Below are positions 8,146 through 16,651 of a DNA stretch of 64,000 nucleotides, in pieces; position 1 is the stretch's first letter; every line of letters begins with the position of its first letter. Where the stretch lies: assembly GCF_031846525.1 (NCBI RefSeq), contig NZ_JAVRHM010000001.1, positions 496,001 to 560,000 on the forward strand, written 5' to 3'. Under the pieces are notes generated by a model. It ran no database searches and was not told the origin of the DNA. It was given only the letters and a program-made list of their open reading frames with translations. The DNA comes from Autumnicola patrickiae (GTDB lineage: Bacteria; Bacteroidota; Bacteroidia; Flavobacteriales; Flavobacteriaceae). A program made the translations under genes and the position numbers.

Positions 8146-9108
8146 TTAATACAAGGTTAACTTTACCTCATTTGAGAATTTTGTCTCCCCTCTTCCAGTT
8201 AAAACAAAAACTAGACCTATAAGAAGTAATTTCCATTTCAACCTTCTACAAAAAGAACGATGCTTAGAAAGATTATAAAAAAATAGTTTATATCTCTTTG
8301 ATAATAACATCTGTCTATAAACTAAGAAATAATATAAAATGGATTGTTGGGCTTCTTTTTCACTCCTTTTTTTAAATAGAAATTCTGCTATATCCTTCCT
8401 AACTTTTAATTCCGACAATAATGCTTCTGAAGTAATACGGTTTAAATAGTTTCCACTTATCGAAAGTTGATGAACTCGCACTTTCACCTGAACCTTGTTT
8501 AATGGAATATGTTTCATCTGGTTCTTAATTAAAATTTTAAACCCGAAATCTAAATCCTGAGCTCTACATAATTTCTCATCAAATCTGGTATTCCCAATAA
8601 TTTCCCGAGAATACAAAAGGGACGGCGTGTTCAACACCAGATTACCGAAACAAAAATCCTTTAAAATATCGTCCGTTAAATTCACATTATAGGATCTAGG
8701 GCTATTCATTTCTTTATCTGTGAATTTCTCAAACCCACAGGAAATAATATTTACCTCACCTTGATTCTCAATAATTTTTATTTCTTCAGCTAGTAGAGAT
8801 GGAAACATCAAATCATCACTATCAAAAAATTTAATATAATCCCCTTGACTAACATCTATACCATAATTCCTGCACGCGTTTGCGCCTGAAGCCATATCTT
8901 CTGGGCGAGTATAATATTTAATTCTGGAATCGATTCCACAATAAAAACTCATAAGTTGTTCAGTGTTATCGGTAGAACCATCATCAATAACAAAACATTC
9001 CCACCTCTGATTAGTCTGGGCTAAAATGGAATCTAACGTTTGGCCTATCATTTCACACCTATTAAAAGTAGGTATGATTATAGATATTAAGGGTTCCAAT
9101 TGCGGCAT
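8146..9108 (-). CDS. glycosyltransferase family 2 (paralogue group)
   Basis: The GT2 domain covers about 8-230 of 320 residues: LISIIIPTFNRCEMIGQTLD, WECFVIDDGSTDNTEQLM, SGANACRNYG and FFDSDDLMFP at 94-103 (DSD metal site). The segment CRAQDLDFGFKIL holds the likely catalytic acid pair. It is most similar to the GT2 at 11184, with FYC-x-D-x-RIK-x-YT and GDYI-x-x-x-DSDDL in the same places. The C-terminus has a short hydrophobic helix (KLLLIGLVFVLTG) that may anchor it to the inner membrane. It is one base from the GT10 gene. Confidence 0.88.
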   Translation of the reverse strand: MPQLEPLISIIIPTFNRCEMIGQTLDSILAQTNQRWECFVIDDGSTDNTEQLMSFYCGIDSRIKYYTRPEDMASGANACRNYGIDVSQGDYIKFFDSDDLMFPSLLAEEIKIIENQGEVNIISCGFEKFTDKEMNSPRSYNVNLTDDILKDFCFGNLVLNTPSLLYSREIIGNTRFDEKLCRAQDLDFGFKILIKNQMKHIPLNKVQVKVRVHQLSISGNYLNRITSEALLSELKVRKDIAEFLFKKRSEKEAQQSILYYFLVYRQMLLSKRYKLFFYNLSKHRSFCRRLKWKLLLIGLVFVLTGRGETKFSNEVKLTLY

Positions 9109-9130
9109 TGTATAATTCTACTAAGAGCTA

Positions 9131-10258
9131 TTATTTTATGCTTTTATCTTGTTTCTTTACTTCGTAAAGTAAATCATTCAACACTGAAATATGTCTTGAC
9201 AATGTAAAGGAATTTTTTATTATGCCTCTTCCTTTTTCCCCCATTTCTTTGGCCAACTTATTATTACAGAGGAGTTTTCTCATAGATTTCGCCATTCCTT
9301 CTACATCATGTTCATTTACTAAAAATCCGCTTTTATTTTCCTTTATTATATCCACAATTCCTCCATGGCGCGTGGAAATTACTGGTAAAGCTGCTGCTGA
9401 TGCCTCCAGAATAGTTAAAGGAGTTCCTTCCATATCCCCATATTCAGTTCTTACAGAATGCTGGACGAAGGCTAAAGACTTTTCTAAATATTTTGACATT
9501 TTCTTTTGATCTAAAACACCCACAAATAGAACATTCTTTTCTAAACCCAGAAACCTGACCAGATTCTTACAAGAATAAATTAAAGGGCCATCACCTGCCA
9601 TTATAAGTTTTGCTTTAGGAAATTCCTTTATTACCTTTTGAAAAGCAAGAATAGTATAATGGGGCGCCTTTTTGTCAACAAACCTTCCTGCAGCAAAAAA
9701 CTGAAGATTTAGGAAATCCGGTTGATTATTGAAAAATAAATCATTTGGACCATATACATTATATATTAATTTAGCTCTAGGACACCCCAGGCGCAGGATG
9801 TCCTCCTCCATTTTTCTAGAGACAACAATTATAAAGCTAGCATATTCAAATATATCTTTATAACTTTTATTTATTTCAATTACTTCTAATATGGAAGCAT
9901 CATAACCGTGAAAATGAACTATCAATGGTAAATTTAATTTCCTGAGAACTGGCAAGTAAGGTCCAATGGTATTGCCATATTCAGCTAACACTACGTCAAT
10001 TTTATTTTGTTTGAAGGAATCAAGAAGAATTTGTTGGTAATACCAACTATAATTTTTTTGAAAAAAATTTCTTTGAATTTTATAGAAAGGCTTTTTCCAG
10101 GTATTTTCAAGTATACCAAAGCCACTTAGCTTTTGTTTAGCTAAAGTACCATAATAAAAGTACACTTTCCCTTTTAATAAATTTTTATGTGCCTGAATAA
10201 AAGTTTCAGAATAGGCGTCATCAACCGGAGAAATAATCGCAATACGATTCTCTTTCAT
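9131..10258 (-). CDS. glycosyltransferase family 4
   Basis: This GT-B fold transferase of about 375 residues carries LIVHFHGYDAS in the first domain and LQFFAAGRFVDKKAPHYTIL, AKLIMAGDGPL, FVGVLDQKKMSKYLEKS and GTPLTILEASAAALPVISTR (with the E-x7-E type donor site) in the second. The frame is open to 10303, but starting at 10258 (MKENRIAIISPVDD) places the first beta strand at the N-terminus, as the family requires, and avoids a 35-base overlap with the upstream gene. Donor and acceptor are unknown. Confidence 0.87.
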   Translation of the reverse strand: MKENRIAIISPVDDAYSETFIQAHKNLLKGKVYFYYGTLAKQKLSGFGILENTWKKPFYKIQRNFFQKNYSWYYQQILLDSFKQNKIDVVLAEYGNTIGPYLPVLRKLNLPLIVHFHGYDASILEVIEINKSYKDIFEYASFIIVVSRKMEEDILRLGCPRAKLIYNVYGPNDLFFNNQPDFLNLQFFAAGRFVDKKAPHYTILAFQKVIKEFPKAKLIMAGDGPLIYSCKNLVRFLGLEKNVLFVGVLDQKKMSKYLEKSLAFVQHSVRTEYGDMEGTPLTILEASAAALPVISTRHGGIVDIIKENKSGFLVNEHDVEGMAKSMRKLLCNNKLAKEMGEKGRGIIKNSFTLSRHISVLNDLLYEVKKQDKSIK

Positions 10259-10268
10259 ACTTTTCAAT

Positions 10269-11183
10269 TTAAAGCTTGTATTTCTCATGAACAATTTTAA
10301 CAACGGCTGAAGAAATGTCCAATAAACCCAGAAATTTTAAGCAAATAATATACTGCCGAATAGCAAACAGATATTTTCCTTTATAAATACTATGACGAAT
10401 GTATTTAGAAGCTTTCTCTCGTTTTAAATTCTTAAAATCTTCTTTAGCAAGAAACCTACATGCTGTAATTTCCTTTTTTTCTTCTACATCAGTAATGCAT
10501 CTTAGATAACTTTCCATTTTTTTTAGTGGCTTTTCTTGAAAGTTTGTATTAACTGAACTACTACCGGTTATATTCCATTGGGTAGTAACTTGGTTTACAG
10601 AAAAAAAAGGAAACTTGATTAAAAGCCTTAACCACAGATGTTGATCCTCCCAATAAGAAAATTGATCAGGAAATTTGTTATAGTTGAACGCTTCCCTTGA
10701 CACACAAATTGCATTAATATATAAAGACTTACCTTGAAGAATAAAATTTGCAACTTGTTTATTGTTTAGATTTTCAAACCATTTTTCATGATGTATTGAT
10801 TGCTTCTGACAAATATTTAATTCAGTATGAAAAATTCCTATAACAAAATTCACTTTATTTATTTTCTCTAGAAGTGCGACTAAATGGTTTGGGAAATAAA
10901 TATCATCACTATCTAAAAAACAGATGTATTCTCCTTCGGCTATCGCAATTCCGAAGTTTCTTGCCTTACTTCTTTCTTCATGGCTCTTGTAGTAATATTT
11001 AATGCGAGAATCTTTAAATGAATTAATGATTCTTTCAGTACCATCAGTAGAACCATCATCAATAACAAGACACTCCCAATTATCATATGATTGTTCTAAA
11101 ACGCTCTTTATGGCTTCCTTAATTATATCAGCTCGATTAAAAGTCGGGACAATTATAGAAAAAAGTATTTTTGAATCATTCAT
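10269..11183 (-). CDS. glycosyltransferase family 2 (paralogue group)
   Basis: The 304-residue GT2 protein has FSIIVPTFNRADIIKEAIKS, WECLVIDDGSTDGTERII (about 36-53), RSKARNFGIAIAEGEYI and FLDSDDIYFP (DSDD at 91-94). The segment FSYWEDQHLWLRLL contains the ED pair expected of the catalytic base. It belongs to the same subgroup as the genes at 6209, 8146 and 11184. Its start ATG lies directly beside the stop of the 11184 gene, so the two are translated in sequence. Base composition is very AT-rich. Confidence 0.88.
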   Translation of the reverse strand: MNDSKILFSIIVPTFNRADIIKEAIKSVLEQSYDNWECLVIDDGSTDGTERIINSFKDSRIKYYYKSHEERSKARNFGIAIAEGEYICFLDSDDIYFPNHLVALLEKINKVNFVIGIFHTELNICQKQSIHHEKWFENLNNKQVANFILQGKSLYINAICVSREAFNYNKFPDQFSYWEDQHLWLRLLIKFPFFSVNQVTTQWNITGSSSVNTNFQEKPLKKMESYLRCITDVEEKKEITACRFLAKEDFKNLKREKASKYIRHSIYKGKYLFAIRQYIICLKFLGLLDISSAVVKIVHEKYKL

Positions 11184-12125
11184 CTACTGCATCTTGTTTT
11201 GTGTATTTTTTTTAAACTGCACCCATTTAATTTTTAATTTCTCGAATATCGTCTGTTTCTTCGTTTTCTTGTGAATATTCACATCAAAAAAGTTTTCATG
11301 TTTACCAATTAGAAAAGGATAGGTGTTTTCTAAATTTTGGAATATCCTTTCTTTTGCTCTTGTTACAAAATAGATACTATCCTCTTTATACTGTATTTTA
11401 AGATAGGATTCTATAAGTTTCCAGCTATTTATTAGATCTTCTACTTTTTTTATTGAATCATAAGAACTCGTATTTCCTTCAATACTACGTCTATAATACA
11501 CTATTCCCTCTTCAGAATGTTTAATTTTCTTAGCGTTAGAAATTATCCTTACCATAAATTCTCCATCCTGATTCATTAAAAGAGATTCTAACCAAGGGCC
11601 TGCTTTTAAAATAAGGTGGCGATGCATCAAATAAGCGTGAGGGGGGAGGTATCCAAAAGAATCTGCCAGGGCTTCTAAAAAAGAGTATGAAGAGGAAAAA
11701 TCCTTATAAATTTTTAAATCTTCAAAACCACTTTCTTTTTCCCGATTTGAAAATCTTGTCCATTTACAAGTTAATAAGGTTAAGATATTACCATCTAACA
11801 AGGAAATCTGCTCTTCTATTTTATTAAAAGAAAGCAGATCATCTGAATCTAACCATTGGATGTAATCACCTTTACTTTTTTGGAAGCCATAATTTCTGGA
11901 GGAGTTTGCTCCTGTTGGAAGATGATCAGGCTTGGTATAAAATTTAATTCTGGGGTCTTTAATACAATAAAATTCCATTAATTCCAAAATATAATCATTG
12001 GAACCATCATCAACAACTATACACTCCCATTTTAGATAAGTTTGTGCAATCACAGATTCCAAGGTTTCCCCAATAAGAGAAGCCCGGTTGTAGGAGGGAA
12101 TAATTATGGAAACTAAAAGATTCAA
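11184..12125 (-). CDS. glycosyltransferase family 2 (paralogue group)
   Basis: GT2 motifs are VSIIIPSYNRASLIGETLES, WECIVVDDGSNDYILELM, TGANSSRNYGFQKSKGDYI and WLDSDDLLSF (DSDD at 93-96) in a protein of 313 residues. The start is fixed by the usual few residues before the first beta strand. It is the closest relative of the 8146 protein in the window. The C-terminal 30 residues are basic (KKTKKQTIFEKLKIKWVQFK). It follows the methyltransferase-like gene by 24 bases. Confidence 0.88.
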   Translation of the reverse strand: MNLLVSIIIPSYNRASLIGETLESVIAQTYLKWECIVVDDGSNDYILELMEFYCIKDPRIKFYTKPDHLPTGANSSRNYGFQKSKGDYIQWLDSDDLLSFNKIEEQISLLDGNILTLLTCKWTRFSNREKESGFEDLKIYKDFSSSYSFLEALADSFGYLPPHAYLMHRHLILKAGPWLESLLMNQDGEFMVRIISNAKKIKHSEEGIVYYRRSIEGNTSSYDSIKKVEDLINSWKLIESYLKIQYKEDSIYFVTRAKERIFQNLENTYPFLIGKHENFFDVNIHKKTKKQTIFEKLKIKWVQFKKNTQNKMQ

Positions 12126-12149
12126 AAATGATTATTTAATAATAGGTTT

Positions 12150-12920
12150 TTATATTTGGAAAGGACTGACATCAAAAGTTCTTTGGCTGGTAAAAAAACC
12201 ATATCTCTCGTGAATTTTTGATGTCCTCTTTAACACTTTCTCCCATTCTTTTAATATCTCTGCTTCATCAGGCCTTTGTACATCGTCCAAAAAAATACTG
12301 GCTTCTCTTGCAATACGACTTTTTAAAAAGGGAATTGCAGAATACCTAGCATAAGGGGTACTGCCACCAAAAGGTCCATCTACCAGAACCAAATCAATTT
12401 CTTCCTTACTCGTAAGATTATCTTCTAGAACTTGAGTATCATACCAAGTATCCTGTTCGCGGAAAGAATAATTATTAGGAACTTCAACAAGAGGAGCAAT
12501 TATTATATTTACTCTATCAAAAATGTCATATAATTGGAGCTGTCTCTTCAATTCTTTGGCCCATTTTTCATCGGATTCCACAGTATAAAAAATAGCATCT
12601 GAATTGAGTACCTTTAATAATTTTGCTATATAAAAGGTGGAAGCTCCCGAACCGAGTTCAATAATATATTTACGGTTGTTAATAGTGATATCATTAAGAA
12701 CATGAAGAATTGTGCTTGGCGAAATTGCCCACGCGGAAAATGATATAAAAGAATCCTCATGAAAAAGCTGCTTAAGCTGACTATGATTAAATAGGACCTG
12801 ATGATGATACAGTAAATCCTGATGATTTTGATGCTGCTGGTCTCTTAAAAGCCGAAACCTGATATCAACGATCTCTTTTATTTTATTTTTTAATTTCCTT
12901 ATCATTGAATTTATAATCAA
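12150..12920 (-). CDS. class I SAM-dependent methyltransferase-like protein
   Basis: The 256-residue protein has motif I as YIIELGSGASTFYIAKLL (about 84-101), an acidic end of the next strand (FYTVESDEKWAKEL) and IDLVLVDGPFGG in the motif-IV region, giving a complete SAM-binding Rossmann fold. An N-terminal stretch of about 45 residues is rich in His and Gln and may be helical. The gene begins inside the 3' end of wzt (overlap of about 38 bases, or 23 if the Met at codon 6 is used), so the two are probably co-translated. A role in capping or decorating the exported glycan is inferred from that link. Confidence 0.72.
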   Translation of the reverse strand: MIINSMIRKLKNKIKEIVDIRFRLLRDQQHQNHQDLLYHHQVLFNHSQLKQLFHEDSFISFSAWAISPSTILHVLNDITINNRKYIIELGSGASTFYIAKLLKVLNSDAIFYTVESDEKWAKELKRQLQLYDIFDRVNIIIAPLVEVPNNYSFREQDTWYDTQVLEDNLTSKEEIDLVLVDGPFGGSTPYARYSAIPFLKSRIAREASIFLDDVQRPDEAEILKEWEKVLKRTSKIHERYGFFTSQRTFDVSPFQI

Positions 12921-14169
12921 AATTGGCTAAAATTCTACTCTGACTAACTGGCACCTCAATTCCTGTTGAGTAGAACATTCCTGCTTCCACATTAAAACTA
13001 AACGCATTCTGAATCCAATCACTCACTACACCTTTAGCTTTGATATGAATTGTCATTAAATAACTTCCTTGATTTAAAATACAATTTTCCATTTGAATGG
13101 TTAAGTTTTTTAGAATTCCATTAATGCATTTTCCAGCCATATTAGAGCTACCCCAAATTAATCTTTGACCGACATTATCATCAATCCTAAACTCAATCAC
13201 GATATCTTGCTCTAGGTAATTTAAAGGATTATAAAAGTGTAATTCTATATTCAATGGCCCGCCACTCTTAGGTAGTAATTTTCTTTCTGCTCCGTAAACG
13301 GCGGCATTCCTTAATTTCACCTCTCCAGTTCCTTTTCTATCTACCTCTGCTAAATCTATAAAATCCTGCGATCTCTGATTACTTTCTAAATAATTATCAA
13401 TCACTTGATCTACCGACCCATCAACACTTAAAAATCCATTTCTAATTAGCACCCCACGGGAACATAAATTTTTAATGCTCGCCATATTATGACTAACAAA
13501 AAGCACTGTTCTACCCTCTCCAGTAGAAAGGTCTTGCATTTTACCAATGGCTTTTTTCTGAAATTCAGCATCACCAACGGCTAACACCTCATCAACCACT
13601 AAAATTTCGGGTTCCAGGTGGGCCGCAACTGCGAAACCAAGTCTAACAGTCATCCCGCTGCTATAGCGTTTTACTGGGGTATCTATATATTTTTCACAAC
13701 CAGAGAAAGCGATGATCTCATCCAGTTTACTTTTAATCTCAGCTCTACTCATTCCTAAAACAGCACCGTTCATAAAGATATTTTCCCTTCCGGTAAGTTC
13801 CCCATGAAACCCCGTTCCCACTTCCAGTAAAGATGCAATTCTACCTTTGGTTTTTATACTACCGGTGGTAGGCGCCGTCACCCGGGAAAGAATTTTTAAT
13901 AAAGTAGATTTTCCTGCGCCATTTTTTCCTATTATCCCTAAAACTTCTCCTTGCTTCACCTCAAAATTTATATCGCGTAACGCCCATACATAATCTTCGG
14001 TGGCGGTGGCACTTCTGTCGTTCACGCCTCCTACTTTTAAATAAGGATTTTCTTTGCCACGAAGCTTATGCCACCAACGATTTAAATCATGCTGTAAGCT
14101 TCCCGTACCTACATTACCAAGACGATATTGTTTTGAGAGATTCTCTGCCTTTAAAATCACACCTCCCAT
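12883..14169 (-). CDS. wzt: polysaccharide ABC transporter ATPase, Wzt type with C-terminal recognition domain
   Basis: This ATPase powers export of a lipid-linked glycan through the Wzm permease. Residues 1-250 form the ABC domain: Walker A is GIIGKNGAGKSTLLK, the signature is RYSSGMTVRLGFAVAA, Walker B is EILVVDEVLAVGDAEF and the H-loop is VLFVSHNMASI. Residues of about 270-428 form an extra beta-rich domain, as in Wzt proteins that bind the modified non-reducing end of the glycan before export. The N-terminal insert at 20-65 (WWHKLRGKENPYL) is typical of this family. The cognate permease gene is 2.5 kb upstream, separated by three genes, although wzm and wzt are normally adjacent. Confidence 0.93.
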   Translation of the reverse strand: MGGVILKAENLSKQYRLGNVGTGSLQHDLNRWWHKLRGKENPYLKVGGVNDRSATATEDYVWALRDINFEVKQGEVLGIIGKNGAGKSTLLKILSRVTAPTTGSIKTKGRIASLLEVGTGFHGELTGRENIFMNGAVLGMSRAEIKSKLDEIIAFSGCEKYIDTPVKRYSSGMTVRLGFAVAAHLEPEILVVDEVLAVGDAEFQKKAIGKMQDLSTGEGRTVLFVSHNMASIKNLCSRGVLIRNGFLSVDGSVDQVIDNYLESNQRSQDFIDLAEVDRKGTGEVKLRNAAVYGAERKLLPKSGGPLNIELHFYNPLNYLEQDIVIEFRIDDNVGQRLIWGSSNMAGKCINGILKNLTIQMENCILNQGSYLMTIHIKAKGVVSDWIQNAFSFNVEAGMFYSTGIEVPVSQSRILANFDYKFNDKEIKK

Positions 14170-14171
14170 TC

Positions 14172-14888
14172 TTATTTCTTTTTATCAATAAAGCTTTTAA
14201 ATTCTTTAGGGTCCTTTAATCCTATTCTACTTTGGGGATTACATCTAAGATTGTCAAAGGTTAAGTTATCAATTTCTTCAAAAAGCGCTCCATCTTTTTC
14301 TAGATTTAATTTACTTATTTCTCTAAAATTAATAACTCCCAAACCGTAATCGCTATTTAAAACCTGGATATCTAATTCCTTACTATATCTTTTCTTTAAG
14401 TACACTATGGTTTTCCAAACATCACCACACCATTCCCCTGTCCAACCTTCTAATTTTAAACTCCTGGCATGTTGATATGAATCTGCAGGATATGCTGCGG
14501 CACTATTTGGGGGGAAACAGTCGTGCATCACTATAGTTCCCTTTTCACTTAAATATGTCAAAGAGTTTAATACATCTCTTAAACTTGCTTCATATGTATG
14601 CAAACCATCAATAAATACGATATCAGGATTTAAATGGTTATTCGTTTTCATTTCTTCATGAAAAAAATCATCGCTTTTTAATTCAAAATATCTGTTTTTA
14701 AAATTTCCAGGATTTTTAAAATACCACTTTAGTTTTTCTAATCTACTAAACTGGAAAAAGGGATCTACAGCTATTTTATTCTTACATTTAACTTTAAAAA
14801 ATGTAGCACCTTTAAAGACGCCAATTTCCAAATAATTACTGTATTGGTTTTTATCAATCAAATGCTGAATAAGAGTTGTTCTGTCCAT
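14172..14888 (-). CDS. class I SAM-dependent methyltransferase (Methyltransf_24-like)
   Basis: The 238-residue protein reads YLEIGVFKGATFFKVKCK at about 19-36 (motif I), IAVDPFFQFSRLEK, DIVFIDGLHTYEASLRDV and GTIVMHDCFPPN. The FIDG-x-H and HDC combination is characteristic of the Methyltransf_24 group often found in glycan loci. It ends two bases before wzt and starts five bases after the GT14 gene, so it is inside the transcription unit. The acceptor is unknown. With the FkbM-like gene at 15818 it sits between wzm and wzt. Confidence 0.78.
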   Translation of the reverse strand: MDRTTLIQHLIDKNQYSNYLEIGVFKGATFFKVKCKNKIAVDPFFQFSRLEKLKWYFKNPGNFKNRYFELKSDDFFHEEMKTNNHLNPDIVFIDGLHTYEASLRDVLNSLTYLSEKGTIVMHDCFPPNSAAAYPADSYQHARSLKLEGWTGEWCGDVWKTIVYLKKRYSKELDIQVLNSDYGLGVINFREISKLNLEKDGALFEEIDNLTFDNLRCNPQSRIGLKDPKEFKSFIDKKK

Positions 14889-14893
14889 AACTT

Positions 14894-15757
14894 CTATCTT
14901 AACTTTAGATCTATTTCCCTAATTACCTCGTTAGAATCATCATTAAATTTCCTGGCAAAAAAAGGATGATAATTACCGTAAACGCTGGTAAATGAATGTT
15001 CCTTAGAAAATAAATCTAGATGGTTTTTATTAATGATTGCCGGTGGAGGGTAACAATTCCAATCTGTGTATGTGAGATTATTTTTAAATTTTAAGTTTAA
15101 AGGAGCATTTCCTAAAATTGTTGGTATTAAAGATTCCTCCGGACACCAACTAGTTTTAAAAAATCGGATCAATAAAGAATTGCTTTCGATAACTTTTAAA
15201 ATATATTGTACTGAAAAATGACTAAGAGCCCACCAAGTTGAACCATGATATATTTTATCAAATGGATACTTTTTTTTGATAAATACTTTCCTCATACTAT
15301 TTTCTAAAGTCAAAAATAATTTAGTTTTATAACTATATAAATCTCGCCTGTCGAAACAATCAAAGTAATAATATTTTATACGTTTTTCAGGTTTATGACT
15401 TTGGAAACCCTCAATTATATTAATGTACTCTCCACCTTCTTGTAGTTTTTTATATAAAAATGAATTCGGCCGTATAGGATAGTCAGCACCACTAAGCAAA
15501 ACGTAATAATCGAAGGAAGATTTTGAAGCTTCTTTCATTAGAGAAAGTATAGCATCCAAATGGGACCAGCCACCCCACCAAACTTTTCTTCTTTTGATAA
15601 AAAAAAGATTTTCAATATCATTTAAATTTTCAGGAAGAGGACTTTTCTTGTCTATATGCAAATAGAAGGAAGGCTTTGTTTCATCACTTAGAGCTTTAAG
15701 CAACCTTCTTAAGTGATGGTAGTTCCCGAAAGCAGTAATTAAATAAGCTATTTTCAT
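14894..15757 (-). CDS. glycosyltransferase family 14 (core-2/I-branching, beta-1,6-GlcNAc transferase-like)
   Basis: The protein of 287 residues starts MKIAYLITAFGNYHHLRRLL and contains FYLHIDKKS, KVWWGGWSHLDAILSLM, YVLLSGADYPIRP, IYHGSTWWALSHFSVQYIL and CPEESLIPTIL in the order found in GT14 enzymes (core-2/I-branching family; the bacterial members often transfer GlcNAc or xylose). The Glu in PEES is the likely catalytic base. A branching role in the glycan is possible but not proven. The gene and its two neighbours form an AT-rich block between wzm and wzt. Confidence 0.87.
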   Translation of the reverse strand: MKIAYLITAFGNYHHLRRLLKALSDETKPSFYLHIDKKSPLPENLNDIENLFFIKRRKVWWGGWSHLDAILSLMKEASKSSFDYYVLLSGADYPIRPNSFLYKKLQEGGEYINIIEGFQSHKPEKRIKYYYFDCFDRRDLYSYKTKLFLTLENSMRKVFIKKKYPFDKIYHGSTWWALSHFSVQYILKVIESNSLLIRFFKTSWCPEESLIPTILGNAPLNLKFKNNLTYTDWNCYPPPAIINKNHLDLFSKEHSFTSVYGNYHPFFARKFNDDSNEVIREIDLKLR

Positions 15758-15817
15758 TTTTATATTTTGAAACTGAACAATTTATAGACCCTTCACAGCT
15801 ATATAGAATTTCCCTCT

Positions 15818-16615
15818 TTACACTCGCATCTCCTCTTTCAGTCTATACCAATCATGAAATAATGAAAATTCTGTATGAACCCTACAGTATCCATTTTCTA
15901 TTAATAAATTATAAATTTTTTCCCGTACTGGAGAATAATTATGTTCCACACTTATTACTCTAAATTTATATTTTTTAAAATTAAAGGATTGTAAGATTTG
16001 ATATTCACTTCCTTCTGTGTCTATGGAAATGTAATCTATGATAGGAGGTGCATTGTATTTATCTAGTAAGTCTATTAAAGAAATAGTAGTAATATTATAT
16101 TTCTTTCCTTTATTTCGAAGAGGTCCATGATTATCTTCAATTTCAATTCCTGAAATAGTCGATAATTCAGCTTTTTCAGTTTCATTGAAGCTGAATTCTT
16201 TTCCAGATTCACTCCAAATACAGTCTTTTTCTATAAAGCAACCCCTATTTTTTAACAATTCCGAATGCCAACATTTTGCTGGTTCTGCTAATATCCCGTT
16301 CCAGCCGAATTCATTTTCCAATATAAAGGAATTACTAAACGACAAGCCATCTGTAGCACCAAATTCCACGAAATAACCATTCCGTTTAAAATCCAGCTCC
16401 ATTAGGACAAATAGATCTTGTTTAATTTGAGATCTAGAAAGTTTTTTATAAAATAAATAATCAGAGGCATTTTTCGAGGGGTAATTTAAAATAAACTTAT
16501 ATTCTTTTGCATAATCCTTATTTCCGATATGCTCAATTAATACATTTTCCTTAACCAACTTTAACCTGAAAGGCTGCAGAAATAGGTTAATAATGTTTTT
16601 TAAACCTTTTTTCAT
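15818..16615 (-). CDS. FkbM family methyltransferase
   Basis: FkbM-type enzymes O-methylate sugars or polyketides. The 265-residue protein has YFVEFGATDGLSFSNSFIL at about 79-97 (motif I), GWNGILAEPAKCW (acidic ribose-binding residue), the disordered linker, and PIIDYISIDTEGSEYQIL, the D-x-EG-x-E segment that defines the family. The gap to the GT14 gene is 60 bases and holds nothing recognisable. It lies immediately downstream of wzm. A terminal O-methyl group could be the signal recognised by the Wzt C-terminal domain; this is inference. Confidence 0.85.
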   Translation of the reverse strand: MKKGLKNIINLFLQPFRLKLVKENVLIEHIGNKDYAKEYKFILNYPSKNASDYLFYKKLSRSQIKQDLFVLMELDFKRNGYFVEFGATDGLSFSNSFILENEFGWNGILAEPAKCWHSELLKNRGCFIEKDCIWSESGKEFSFNETEKAELSTISGIEIEDNHGPLRNKGKKYNITTISLIDLLDKYNAPPIIDYISIDTEGSEYQILQSFNFKKYKFRVISVEHNYSPVREKIYNLLIENGYCRVHTEFSLFHDWYRLKEEMRV

Positions 16616-16651
16616 TAAGTTTTATTAGTGATTAATTTGCTGAATTTGGCT

